From Globisporangium splendens (lineage: Eukaryota; Oomycota; Peronosporomycetes; Pythiales; Pythiaceae): a stretch of 64,000 nt of DNA. The notes below the pieces were generated by a model. It was not told the DNA's origin. It did not search any database and saw only the letters and a list, made by a program, of their open reading frames with translations. Where the stretch lies: the NCBI GenBank assembly GCA_006386115.1, contig VFIW01000030.1, forward strand, positions 186,001 to 250,000, in the 5' to 3' direction. This document shows positions 51,676-63,571 of the stretch, piece after piece (positions within the stretch are counted from its first letter, which is position 1; the number at the start of each line of letters is the position of its first letter). The translations under genes were made by a program, and so were the position numbers.

Positions 51676-53218
51676 ATGGGGATCCTCCACGAGCTCGTCG
51701 GGGTCGTCGCTGTCATCTGCTTCGCGCAAGTCGGCGTGTTCTACTTGTACGCGGCGACCACGTGCCGTCTGGACCGACACGACGGACGCAGCGCCTCGAC
51801 CGATCTGCGCGCGCTCGTGGTGAGCGACGTCCATCTGCTTGGCAAACGTCGCCGCTCGTGGGTCGAGCGCGCGTGGATCGATTGGCAAGTACGGCTCTGT
51901 GTAGCTTTATGTGTCTGATGGTGACGTCACAATGCTAATGTATGTGTACGTATTGGTTGTATCCCCTGTGTGTGTGTGTGCGCGCAGGTGAGAATGGCGG
52001 CACAGAGTGCTGTCGACGTCCATCAACCGGACCTGGTGCTGGTGCTCGGCGACCAATTCGACGAAGGCGGGCTGCCGACCCCGCAGAGCGATTGGGCGGT
52101 ACGTGCATCTTTATCACGCACACTTTCGCGCATGCATTTGGTGCGCACTTGACGAAAGAAAGAGCACAGATAGACCGGCTCATTGACTGGTTTCTTTTTG
52201 TCCAAGTGTGTAGGAATACGTCGCGCGTTTCCATCGCGCCTTTGCCAGCTTCCGTTCTCTCAAGACGCTCTATTTGGTAAGGAACCAAAGCTTTATCAGT
52301 GAAGTTGCTGTATGGGGTGGTCTTCACACATCCTGACCATGCGATCGCATCGTTTGCTGTTTTTCATGGCAATAGGTTGGAAACCATGACACTGCGTTTG
52401 GGAGGTACATGCAGATCCCCGAGATGCAGCGCTTCGAGCAGGCATTTGGACCATCCAATCGCATCGAGTTCATTGGCGGACATGCGTTCGTGGTGCTCAA
52501 TACCATGGCGCTGGACTCGGACGTCGTGAACGAAGACGTGAAGGCGCAAGCGATCAAGTACGTGACCCCTTTCGTATTCGCGGATAGCAAGAAGAACTCA
52601 TGTATGTATGTGTGGCTAACATGCTGTGTGCCCAACCCAACAAGTTTCCTTGACAGCATTGATCACGATCGACTGCGCGCTCGCACTGCAAACGGCAGCA
52701 TCGTGCTGTTGACGCACTTGCCGCTGTATCGCACGGACGACTTGCGCTGCGGCGACGCGCGCGTCCGCGAGTCTGGCCACGTGACGTACGAGCACCCAGC
52801 GTTCAAGTACGCGGCGCACCATCACGTGCTGTCACAGGAGTTGTCGTCCAAGCTGCTGCGGCAGATCCAGCCGAGCGTGGTCCTCTCGGGTCACACGCAC
52901 GCGTGGTGCGCGTACGACGACCACTGGAGCGGCACGAAAGAGTTCACGGTGCCGGCGTTCTCCTGGGGACAGCGACCGGATCCGAGCTACGTGCTGCTTC
53001 GTTTGCGCAGCCACCAACGCGTCGCGCACACAGGAGAATCGGAACCCCACGTTGAAGCCGAGGTCGCGGTTTTACCGTGTGCTGTGCCAAGAGAAGGTGC
53101 AATTTTCGCGTTGTACATCCTCACGGCCGTCGCCTTCGTGGCGGCGAATGCGAGGCGATGGCTCCTGCGGCGGAACGCACGTCGCGTGTCAGCGCCGGAT
53201 TATGCAAAGACCGACTGA
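51676..53218 (+). CDS. Membrane metallophosphoesterase (Ted1/Cdc1/PGAP5 type)
   Basis: Five exons inferred: 51676-51888, 51988-52098, 52214-52276, 52376-52557 and 52657-53218. N-terminal membrane helix (VGVVAVICFAQVGVFYLYA), then the metallophosphoesterase motifs in order: VVSDVHLLG, VLGDQFDEG, VGNHD, LLTHLPLYR and LSGHTHAW. A C-terminal hydrophobic helix (IFALYILTAVAFVAA) and a basic tail follow. Family members remove ethanolamine-phosphate from GPI anchors in the ER, and the two-helix topology fits. The last intron (52558-52656, GTACGT, CTAAC branch site, TTGACAG) is 99 bases and in frame, so retention would not cause a stop. Confidence 0.88.
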
Positions 53219-54937
53219 TTTCGTGGTGCGTTTGGGGGAGGCAGACAAGAGACAAGTCCGCTGTTAAAACCTCCAGGTTCGAGATGCGTTGACCTCTCGA
53301 CTCACTCCGGCAGTAAAGACATTCTGCAGCTGTGCTCTTGAATCCTATTTGCAATGAGCATGTGGTGGGTGTCATTGTTGCGTCCATCATGAGCACAATC
53401 GCAGCAACGACACCGTGGCAGTGTATCTTGAAAACGCATCACCAGTGGTTTATTTCTGATCGGAGCAGACTGTTCCCTCGGACTCCAAATTTGGACAGGC
53501 TTAAGAACCCTAGCAATGCATAAATTGCTTCAATTCCTACTATTATGTACGAGAAATTTGTTCGAGAGGTCGAAATACAATACATAGACACGATGTTCTT
53601 ACCTCCAACATCACTTTACCCTTTCTAAAGCAAAGTATATCAGGTGCTTTTTAAAAGTCGCGCCTTTCCGTATGAATACTGGGCAGAGAGCCCATCATCT
53701 CTGTCCCAGTCTCTCCAGCGGAACGCGGAGTCCAACGTGGTGTTCAATTTGGATCTTGTCGCGATGTCGCCTAATCTCCTGAGTTGATGAGGGTAGCCTC
53801 ATTGCTTCACTGATGGCTGGTGCAATGCAGCTGACGGCTCCGAGAGCACTTGGCCGGTTGGATGGCTCTCCGATTACTTGTAGCCAAATAAAGCCTGGAC
53901 GGGTAGGCGCCATCATCAAACGCATTGGTGCACAATTTCCCGGCGCGAAGAAGAAGGATGAACATGCGCGCTTTCTTCCATTCTGTCAGCGTGGCTGCGG
54001 TCTCATCCTCGCGTCCTTTCCCGTGCACAGTCGAGTTAGGGAGATGGGGTCGTCCTACCATATGAGTAAGTCTCTCAGAGCCTCTATAAGTGCATGCGAG
54101 ACACTCCATTCTAACTTTTCGGAAACAGGTACACTACTGGGATGCATCCTGTGGAAAACTATATTTGTGGTCATTTGACACCGATGAGCTGATCGTTTTG
54201 AGTGCAGATTCTGATGCGTGTGACGAAAAAGAGAGCGAGCATTCCTCATATCCTAAGCGACACCCTCTATTAGACGACGTCAGTGCATAAACTGAAACAG
54301 CCGTGCGTGTGTGAAGACCCGAGCGAGGAAACTGAACCGCCGTCTTTCTTCCCCCTTCAACTCTGAAACCCAGACCAATTAGCCAGTCAGAAACCGCGAT
54401 TACGCGGAAATCGCTCCAAATCGAGTGGCCTGGTCGAGGCGATTACGCGACGAAGTGATGTCACCTCCCACGATAAAACGGTGTGCTTCTGTGGAAATGG
54501 TGTGCTGTGCGACCACAGCATACTCAGTCTAAAAGACACCCATGACGACACCTTCAGTTTGTTACTGTAGTTTTTAAAATGCAGACTCTCCTTTAATTTC
54601 GTTCTTCTCAATACACGCCATCGAAAGCCACACGTTGTAAAATCTCATCACTCCTTATCGTTCAAGGTACAGTATCGCAATCCACTCACTCGCATTGGTC
54701 AAACATTCTGCAAGAGTGGACGGGTCGTCCGCTCTCGTCCGCTGTCGTCCTCCTCCGCTTTAACAACCTGCAATCACCGCCCACGTCCGCTCCTTGGGGA
54801 CAAGACCCGCTGAACCCGCCGACCCGTTGGGAAGAGAGTGGACGGCTGAGGGGGTGAGGCTCTGCTGTTGGGACTTCATCTTTTGCTGCATTCAGCGCAC
54901 GTGCATCAGAAGAGCTACGAACGAGCTGCCGCGCACA
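53219..54937. other. Intergenic region with an unassigned open stretch
   Basis: Plus-strand frames around 53813-54290 look partly coding (RALGRLDGSPITCSQ; further on VHYWDASCGKLYLWSFDTDE and LIVLSADSDAC) but do not join into a clear gene and match no family I recognise. The rest appears non-coding. The last ~150 bases are the 5' region of the bZIP gene, open in frame upstream of its ATG. Confidence 0.35.
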
Positions 54938-57027
54938 ATGGAGACGTCTTCGCTCGCGTACGTATTCCAGACGGCGTCGCCGAGCGAGGAAGAGATGTAC
55001 CCGTTCCTGCCGGAGGAGCAGGAGATACCGCTGTCGCCGAGCGACCAGGCGCTACTCATGGGCGTGTACCCGGCGACGATGTCGGACTTCGACTTCAATG
55101 CCACGATCCAAGCCACGCCCACGACGACGCCGACGACGTCGCATGCAGCGCACGGGGACTCGTCTTCTTCGAATGTGCACCCTGTGTCGAACGGATCGCC
55201 CATGCCCAACATGCACGCGCTCAATATCTCGGCGGCCAACGAGCGCGCCAAGATGCCGGGACTACTGCAGCCGTCGATGCTGAATGATCCGCAGTACCAG
55301 CATCTGCATCACCACTACCAACAGTATCAGCAACAGCAGCAGCAATACCAGCAACAGCAGAATCCGCCACCGACCGCGCTGTTGTCGTCGAATGGTGGAT
55401 ATAATCCAAATCCGCCATTCGATCCGCGCTCGTTACAAGCGTTTGAAGTGCGACGATCGGGTCGAGCAGACTCGAGCGGGTCGCCCAATTACTCGCCGTT
55501 GAGTAACCCGGAAAGCGATATCGTTCGGGATTCCGAAGAGATCCTGAATGCGCCGGTCAAGAGTTTGACGGAAGAAGAGAAAAAGCTCCGGCGACGCGCG
55601 CAAGTCGCAAAGTCTGCGCGCAAGCACCGCAATCGCCAAAAGGTACGAGCAAATTCACTGTTCTTCGTAGTATATTTATGTTGCGCTCATGTTTCTAATG
55701 CTGTGCACTTTGAATATATTGCAATGGTTTGCAGGAAGAGCTTGCGCGTCTCCGTGAGCAGGTGCTCTTCTTGCAGGAGCAAATGGCGAAAATGAAGCCG
55801 CCGCACGATGGCGATGACAATGCTGAGAGCATCAAATTAGAGCAAGAAGTGATCACACAGCATCGGAAGCGTAAGAAAGTGACAGATGACATCGAATTGA
55901 CCATGGAAGGCGCATTGACGGACGAAACCGGATTCGCGAACGCTGTGCGAGGCGTGCTGGACAAAACGGTACGGCATTCTTTCTTTTGCATGCATACGCA
56001 ATGCGTAAATTGACTTTTGTGTGTGATTCTTTCGTGCATGTCGTGTCTTTTTCCGTATCAGATGGCAGCTGCCGCCCACATTGAGCATTGGTTTCACCGT
56101 CTGCCCGTGGATACGCTGGAGCGCGTGAAGATGTGCCACCACATCGCCGACAAGAGATTGGAGCTTGCACCGTTTTACCTGGAGCACGAATTCGGGTCGC
56201 GTGTCGTGAAGTACCCGCAATACGACATCAAACTGAACTCGAATGGCCCTGACATGGAGATCAAGCTCTTGCGCGCAAAAGAAGTACCGGGGTACACACA
56301 CCAGGAAGTCGGCGATGCCGCATGGAACACGATCTTCAACTTCCAATTCGATGTGCCCGATCGCTTCAAGCCGCATGTCAAGTGTGATGTACGTTTGTGC
56401 TGTGTCGATTTTATGGCTGCTTGTCATGAGTCGAAAACTGATGATTTTGATATTGGATGTTCATGTTGATGCAGCGATTTATGGAGCTGGACGAAAACAC
56501 CCGCTACGGACGCACGATCGTGCCATTGCTGAAGAATTACGTGGAGAACCAAGTGATTTACCTGCATTCGTATTTTGTCGTGCGCCGCAAGGTAACAGAC
56601 AAGTGCACGATTCTCACATGGGAGACGATTGCTATGGACGACTTGCACCCGTTTGAAGACTCGGACACAGCGTTGCTAAATGACGAAGTTGGATGGTGCG
56701 TTCCAGCTGCTATGCTTGTCTGCATTGATGTAGATTATCCCCTGACGTTTTTGTGGTTTTCCTTGTTTCTTGCGTTTCATCAGCACGATCATGGAGACTG
56801 CCCAGCTACCGAATGGCCAAGTGCAGACGCTTTTCCGAACAATCATCCACAGCACCCCGCCCGTGAACGCGATTGCCGAGCCGCGGGGAAAGATCAACGA
56901 AGCGTTTTTGACGGTGTTCTGTCGAAATGCCGAAATCGTGGAAGCGTCGGCGCGCAATTTGATGCGCAAGAAGTATCCCGGTCGGCTCCACACAAGAACG
57001 GAGGTGCCAAAGAAGAGAGTAACTTAA
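54938..57027 (+). CDS. bZIP transcription factor with C-terminal START-like domain
   Basis: Five exons: 54938-55642, 55735-55968, 56062-56388, 56475-56695, 56784-57027; 576 residues. N-terminal region is acidic then Q/H-rich (QQYQQQQQQYQQQQ). The basic region AQVAKSARKHRNRQKEEL and the following leucine heptads (LARLREQVLFLQEQM) straddle the first intron. Counting back from the zipper, the invariant Asn of N-x7-R is valine (V-AKSARKH-R). The C-terminal ~260 residues (HIEHWFHRLPVDTLERVKMC, PDMEIKLLRAKEVPGYTHQE, TAQLPNGQVQTLFRTIIHS) resemble START-like lipid-binding domains fused to oomycete regulators. Nuclear DNA-binding role expected, with a possible ligand-sensing domain. Confidence 0.85.
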
Positions 57028-58916
57028 ACAGTGAGCAAAAGAGAGGACAGAAGACACGATTTCGCGCTGCTGGGCGCACAGGTGCGTGCGGTCGACGCAA
57101 ACGGACGGGCAGCGTCCAAGTTGCATTTGAACGAATTGGTAATAGGGGAGTCAAATATCTCCAAAACATCCCCATTTTCTCCCATTTTTCAGTTTTCGCT
57201 TGTCTGATTTTCACGATCAGTATCAGCCATCTCTCGAGAGGTGGCTGATTCTAAGAATAAGCACTGATTCCACTCTGAAAATATGGTCTTTTTCAGTGCA
57301 GGACGGAATCATCCGAGCTGCTGCAAGTCGGGAATCGCCTGAACGTTAGGGAGAATTCATGCTCATTTCACTGGCGCTTCAATGCTCGTTAGTTTTGCCT
57401 GATTTCGAGTATTTGATTCTTGCAGGGGCTGTTCTCGATCTGCTTCAAGTCGATAGCAACCTGCTTTTCGGCCATTGGAACAAGGCGCGATTTTTCCTGT
57501 GCCTATTCCTCCGATGTTCCCAGGGACTTCATCGTTTGTGCCCACTCGGAGCATGTTTTTCATGTTGCTTTTGTCAGATCGCGAGGTTTCTTTTAGAGAG
57601 AATGCTTAGGGAGTTGCCGAATGGCCATATTTTTCATTCGTAAAAAGGATCCGTGTAACGGGAGTCGTTGCACGGCGTACACGTGTGTTGAGGAAGCGCA
57701 GGTGAGAGGAAGGGCTCAGCGGTAACTCTGTGTCCAAAGCCCCAACTATTTTACCCTGATTTTCACCTCATAAATGTTGGTACATTGCTACGAGCCCACA
57801 GAAAGAAAAGATCTGGTATCGACATTGGGGTAGTAAACGAAATCTCAATGTTGAATGTTGGATCTGTGCTCTCATTGTTGTCGTTGCCTTGATTATGATG
57901 ACAGGAAATCTGCGAACCGCCAAGTCACACTCCAAGGAACCACAACGGACTGCTCGTGTGGTGGACACGCCGGAAGTCCACAAACCACAGTGTGTAGTGC
58001 AAAGTTCCAGCATCGACACAAATACGAGACGTGCAAGTGACGAAGACTTTCAAGCCAACCTGCCGTCGCTGCACCCTCCAGTCGCCTTGCGCTCGTTTTC
58101 TCAAATGCTTGAACGAGAAAATGGCTCCGACGTCCCCATCTTCAAATCGCGAGGAGGAAGAACAAGCCTCGTTTTTCGCTCACAGATAAGTTATACACAC
58201 TGCACCTCCTTGTTGACCTTGCGTGGCCTGATGCAGGCAAGCTGCCTTTCTTATATAGTATGTTTGTACTGCCTTTTGCGCATGGCTGCTGATGGACGCC
58301 TGCTGCTGCTCAATCAAGTGTGTGTGCGCGTGTGTTGCCTTAGTTGTTGTTGAGCCGCAGTGACACTATGAGGCTTTCCAAGGACAGCGTGAAGGGCGGC
58401 GCGTTTGTGCGTCATTGCATCTACAGGCATTGGATAACGGAGCGTACCATCTGCGAGCGTCATGCTTGTCAATTTGAAAACCATGCTTCATTGAGTCAGT
58501 GCCATCGAGAGTGTGCGAGCTGGGTTTTGCACAGCTTTGCGTTCCACAGGAGTTTTTCGTTTCGCACATGCGTATCGTGGAGTTCAAATACAGTGGCAGC
58601 AGCCGTTCTAGATAAATATGATATGTTCGGTCATGTGCATCAGATGCGCCGGACATGAAAACCAGAAAAGGATACACTTTTTCTTTATTCAAAGTGTCTG
58701 ACGTAGAGGTGACGGACCAAGGAAACAAATACACACACGCATAAAGGATTTATTCGTTTTTCAATGCGTTTTTTGTTTCGTTGCGCATCCACACACTGTA
58801 CTTGCCAGATGAGATAAACGAGTATGCAGAATCACGCAACATCTAAAACTGAAGATTTTGATCTGTAGACGTGGTCGCACTGGTACTCGGCAAGGAAAGC
58901 AAAAAGATGATTGGAC
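57028..58916. other. Region with repeat relic and unassigned frames
   Basis: Contains the dispersed repeat at 57654-57736. A plus-strand frame at 57895-58200 (MTGNLRTAKSHSKEPQRTAR ... LRSFSQMLERENGSDVP) could be a first exon, with a possible later exon around 58360-58620 (LCVPQEFFVSHMRIVEFKYS) in which a TGA interrupts the frame. No family recognised. Confidence 0.3.
57654..57736 (+). repeat. Second copy of the 42048 LTR-like repeat
   Basis: TGTAACGGGA start, then AGGAAGCGCAGGTGAGAGG and GGGCTCAGCGGTAACTCTG shared with 42048-42135. The palindrome is eroded here. Confidence 0.6.
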
Positions 58917-61900
58917 TCACTGGACACCTGGACCTGCAGCAGCGCGACTCTTTTCCGCTTCTGAGATCTCGAATAGCTTGTCCACGACAAACGTCATCCT
59001 CACTCGTTCGGACGGATTCTGCTTTGACATCAACTCAATCAGGTTCCACTGCTTGCTGTTCATCATTCCAGGTCGCATTGGAAGGTCTCCTCTTTTCACA
59101 CGAACTCTGACGACAGCACCATCCGTATTGCTTCCCCACGGAATGTCGCCCGTGACTGCTTCCAGGATGCACATTGCAAACGAATACACGTCGGAGGCAA
59201 ACGACGGGCGTTCACCGGCCAGATACTCGGGCGATTTCCAATGAACAGCGCCCATGTGCTTTGGGTCGGCCATGATTTCAGAGTCGCCGACGATCGCGCT
59301 CAGCCCAAAGTCAATGAGCTTCGCCTTCCCATCCATACCCACGAGCACGTTGTCGCACTTGAGATCATTGTGCACGACATTCAACCCATGCATGTACACG
59401 AGTCCGAGCGCGATCTCGTAGAGTTTATCCCAAACCAAATGGTCGTTTCCAGCTCGCTTCAAATAGTCTCGCAAATCCCCATTCGAAGCGTATTCACACA
59501 CAAAATAACGCTTGTCGACGTGGCAGGCACCATACAACTCCACAATGTGCGGGTGCTTCTTCAGTCGATGCCACACTCGTACTTCGTGAAGGAAGAGCTC
59601 GTTGGAAATCGTGTCCCTGTCGCCTTCGTACCCCATGAACTTCACCACAACCGGAGTATCCAGCCAAACACCTTTATACACTTTTCCAAACGCGCCGCGT
59701 CCAATTTCGCTGGAAGAGGAGAATTGAATGTTTCGCAAAGGCAAGTACCATGTTGGCACAGCTTGAGGCTCATCACCAGTTCTGCCATCACAAAGCTCTG
59801 TCCTTGGTAAACCGAACATTTTCAGCGACACAGCTCCTGGTATCGCGCTTGCTTTCACACAATTCACATCCTTTCGAATCCGCTGATCGATGCTCGCTTC
59901 ACTGCGCTTCCAGCTCCGGATTGGGTGGCTCTTACTCACATGCATCATGCCGAGCAAACGATCCAGCTCTTCGTAAATCACGTGGTGGGACTCAGCAACT
60001 TGTCGACTTCTGGCAGCGCGAGCAAGTGATTCTTCAGACAATGTGGTGCGCAAGTATCTGTCCAAACTGCGTAAGGCGGCACAGTACCTCTCTACAACAG
60101 TGTCTGTTGGTCGCATTTGCTGTGACACCAGAGTGTGGAACAGAAACTCTAGCGCTGGACACACATCACGGACAAGCCACTTGGGCTCAGGCAACTGTTC
60201 ACAACGGCCTCGAATTGTTTGCAGCTTGCCTGGAATAGTATCTAACTCAAGCTGCAGAAATTGGTATGTGTCGATGCTTGCACATTCTGATGGCTGGTAT
60301 ATATCAAAGAAAAAAGAAAGGCAATGCTGGTGGAAAATAACTCAGTTGCTGTTCGGAGTGTGATATGCCACGCACCTCGGTGTGTGCACCGTGCGCGGCC
60401 AGGGCAAGATCATTTCTGGTCTCAACAAATTTCTTGAGCTGAAGCACAACATACCCGATCGATACGCGATCGGCAGTCTTGAATGCGCGCATTTTTGTGA
60501 GCAAATCCCACTGGTCATCACTAAAGCTTTCAGGGCGGTCTGGGAGTTCTCCATCTTGGACGTTTCGATAACGTCTATAATATCCCAGCGGAAACCAAGG
60601 TCTCTTGAGAGTAATCGCTTCCAAAATGCACATTCCAAACGCGTAGATGTCGGACGAAAGAGACTTGACTTGGCGGAAAAAAGCAGTTCAGGCGAAGCCC
60701 ATTCCGCCCGTTCTGTTTCGTACCAGAAGTGAACTCATCTCTGCGATGTGCTTCCAGCCCACCAACTTTTGCAACGCCATCCAAGCCAACTACGATGTTT
60801 GAGCATCGCAGATCACCATGGACAATGTTGCGTTGATGGAGCAATTGAACACCAAGCGCCGCATCATACAGATATTTCCAAGGGGATTGCTGCTTTTCTG
60901 TCAGCACATCCAGTAGCTGTTTCCCATACTCGTACACGAAGAAAGGCTTCGACTCAATATGGCAAGCTCCGAAGAGCTTTCGCACGTTTGGGTGGCTTAG
61001 TGAGTACCACCGATCTGCAACTTTCTGAAACTCGTTTTTGTCCATCCGTTGTGATGTTGCGACGATCACCTTGGTCTCCAGCCACTTGCCTTCGTACGTC
61101 GTGATCTCAGCGCCACCTTCAGTTCGATTCCACTCGTTAAACTCCACATCTTCGCGAGATATAAACCAATCTGGGACAGATGGCTCTTCCATACCGCACA
61201 CTCGAAGGAATCGATTTTTGACATCTTCAATGGCGTCTACTGCTTCTTGATTAGTACCTCGTTGTTTTCGCAGCGTATTCACCAGTAGGACAGCTGCACG
61301 GTCCTTGTCATGTATGTTGTCGAGACCGTCGACAAGGGCTCCGTCATCCACCAACTTTTCATGGATAGACTGCGTCGTATTTGTTTCGTCAGTAAGCCAC
61401 TGATCCTTCCAATCACTCTCTTGCAGGCTCAATTGTAGTAGAGCCGCAAGGTGATCCAACTCTTCATGGAAATCACTGATTGCGCTTGAGATGGCAAGAC
61501 TGGAAATAAGTCGAGACAGAAGTCGCTTTTGCTCTTTGCATCGAAACAGCAGTCGGCAAAAACGGAACAGGATGGGAATCAACGTTGTCAGCGCTTCGGA
61601 TTGGACTCCAATCATACCCTGCTGCTCCAACTGGGAGCAGACGTCTTGTAGCCGTTGCATCACTCGGGCAGTCATAACTGCAAATTCATGTGACTTTGCG
61701 CACAGTTCATGCATGGTTTCAAGGTACCACGAAGCAATGGAGTTCTTGCAGTTGATCGGGTAGCAAATGGATTTACGCCACTGCGGCATTTCTCGATGAG
61801 CAATTGGACACCAGGTGCGTAATCCCATCGCGATATCGATATCAGCGGTGTTTCGCCATCGGCAGCTCGCACATCCACGTCTGCGTCTGCCTCAATCAGA

Positions 61901-62427
61901 GTTTTGACGATGTTCATATGCCCTGCACGACCAGCCAGAGTGAGAGACGTCTCGCACTCGGACTGCGATTCATTCCAAACAATCGTTCCGTTCGATGACG
62001 CGGCAGCTTTCAGCAGAAGGGAAACTATTTCACTGTATCCTCGTTGCGCGGCGTACGACAACGCAGTTCTTCCATTTGAGTCCTTCTCGTCTAAACCCGA
62101 TCCATCCTTTATCAAAATCATAATGACGCCAGGGTAGCCCGACTCGGCCGCATACGACAAAGGACTTCTTCCATCCTCGTCCTTCTCGGTCACATCAGCT
62201 CCTCGATCGATTAAAAGATGCACAATCTCTGTGTTCCTGTGTTCGACAGCATGCGAAAGTGCCGTCCGCTCGTTAATCTTGTCATCCACGTTAGTCTTGT
62301 TGTTAGCCAGAAGTAATTGAACGCCTTCCATGTCCCCACGGCTCACCGCATATTGCACCGCTCTGAGGACGTTTTGAACGCGCTCCGACGTCGAGGTGCT
62401 GTCGTTGCTCATGCTTTCGTCTCTCAT
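58917..62427 (-). CDS. Ankyrin - pseudokinase - kinase protein
   Basis: Starts MRDESMSNDSTSTSERV at 62427. Residues ~20-220 are ankyrin repeats (NERTALSHAVEHRNTEIVHL, DGRSPLSYAAESGYPGVIMI, NGRTALSYAAQRGYSEIVSL). A 50-base intron (61726-61677) leads into a helical region and a first kinase-like domain: VAIK lysine absent (TKVIVATS), HRD is HGD (IVHGDLRCSN), DFG absent (VAKV), then after another 50-base intron EWASPELLFSAK, and SSDIYAFGMCILEAITLKRP. A 5-base tandem duplication (60662-60671) breaks the frame between these last two parts. An 82-base intron (60375-60294) joins in frame to a second kinase: GRGAFGKVYKGVW, VVVKFMG, VVHNDLKCDN, LIDFGLSA, HWKSPEYLAGERP, DVYSFAMCILEAVTG. The second domain keeps Lys, Asp and DFG but has HND instead of HRD. 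TKL-like; substrate unknown. Confidence 0.75.
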
Positions 62428-62878
62428 GGTTGCGCTGAAGAAACCGAGAGAAGGCGAAATGCGAGCTCAAACCAACAGTATCAATCAACAGTCGCTAGAA
62501 TATTAATAAATCGGCAGGTTCGTCCGTCAGTCTGCAACTGCCCAACTGCTGACTCCTGTCTGTCTCGTATCTACAAGCAACTATTTTAGAATGTGGCACG
62601 TCCATCCGTCAGTCGTAACTGCTCATTTCGTATAAAACTACACACTTTTTCAAGATCCGAATAATATTGTACACCTCAAACACGGTATACGAAAATTGTG
62701 GTGGACTTATATTTTCGACGCTTTGTCCAGATACGGATACCAAACGTATAAAATGGTATAGTACCGTATGTCCATTGCACATGCCAAATGGCCACCATTT
62801 CACTGCCAATCCACTATTTCTTAGGAATCAGTCTATTTCTCAGACTATAAAAGGGAAAGTCCTTCCTCCTTGACAAGA
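62428..62878. other. Intergenic, kinase promoter side
   Basis: AT-rich, with a duplicated GTCCGTCAGTC/CCGTCAGTCGTAACTG-type phrase near 62520 and 62605. No gene seen. Confidence 0.5.
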
Positions 62879-63571
62879 TATTGGCTACCGTTCGGATTCA
62901 AGAGAGAATTGCGCTGGCAGCTGCTTCCAGTGGCATTGCCGCGTTCCAGCTCATGGGAGGAAGAACGGTCCACTCCATATTTAAGTTGCCTCTGGCTTTG
63001 ACATTCACATCGACCTGCAGCGTTCCTGTCGACTCTACACGAGCTGACCTACTTCGACAGGCGAGCGTTATTATCTGGGACGAAGCCCCTGTGTCGATCA
63101 AGTTCGCGTTTGAGGCGCTGCACGAGACCTTGCAGAAACAACAAAAACCAATTTGCCATTCGGAAACAAGGTCGTGCTCATGGCTGGCGACTTTCGACTG
63201 ATTCTGTCTGTGGTTTCTCGAGCGACTGCCTCCCATATTGTCGATGCATGCGTGAAGAAGTCATCACTATGGAACCATGTGGTGTCGCTGAACATCAAGA
63301 CTAAAATGTGAGTGCAAAATGACCCGAATGCTACAAGTGCCACTGAAGTCCAAGAATTCGTGGATTTCTTGCTCAAGGTGAGAGAAGGTCGGTGACATGG
63401 ACGCTCTCAGCTCGGCCGTGACTACATGGCAATCCCAAACTACATGATCGTGAAGCCACTAGACACCGAGGTCCCAACCAAAGTGTTGATCGAAGCAAAC
63501 TGCGGCGATATAGCTCGACACTTTCGAGACAACAGGTTCTTCTCAGATCGTGTCAATCTAACACCACTGAT
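62879..63571 (+). pseudogene. Pif1/Helitron-type DNA helicase fragment
   Basis: Encodes RIALAAASSGIAAFQLMGGR, TVHSIFKLPLAL, then RQASVIIWDEAPVSIKFAFE (Walker B-like DEAP) and, after a frame change near 63150, GNKVVLMAGDFRLILSVVSR and SSLWNHVVSLNIKTKM, followed by LGRDYMAIPNYMIVKPLDTE in another frame. These are the central helicase motifs of Pif1-like proteins, as found in Helitron transposases. The P-loop exon and everything 5' are missing, and frames shift at least twice. Cut on the right by an LTR. Confidence 0.72.
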
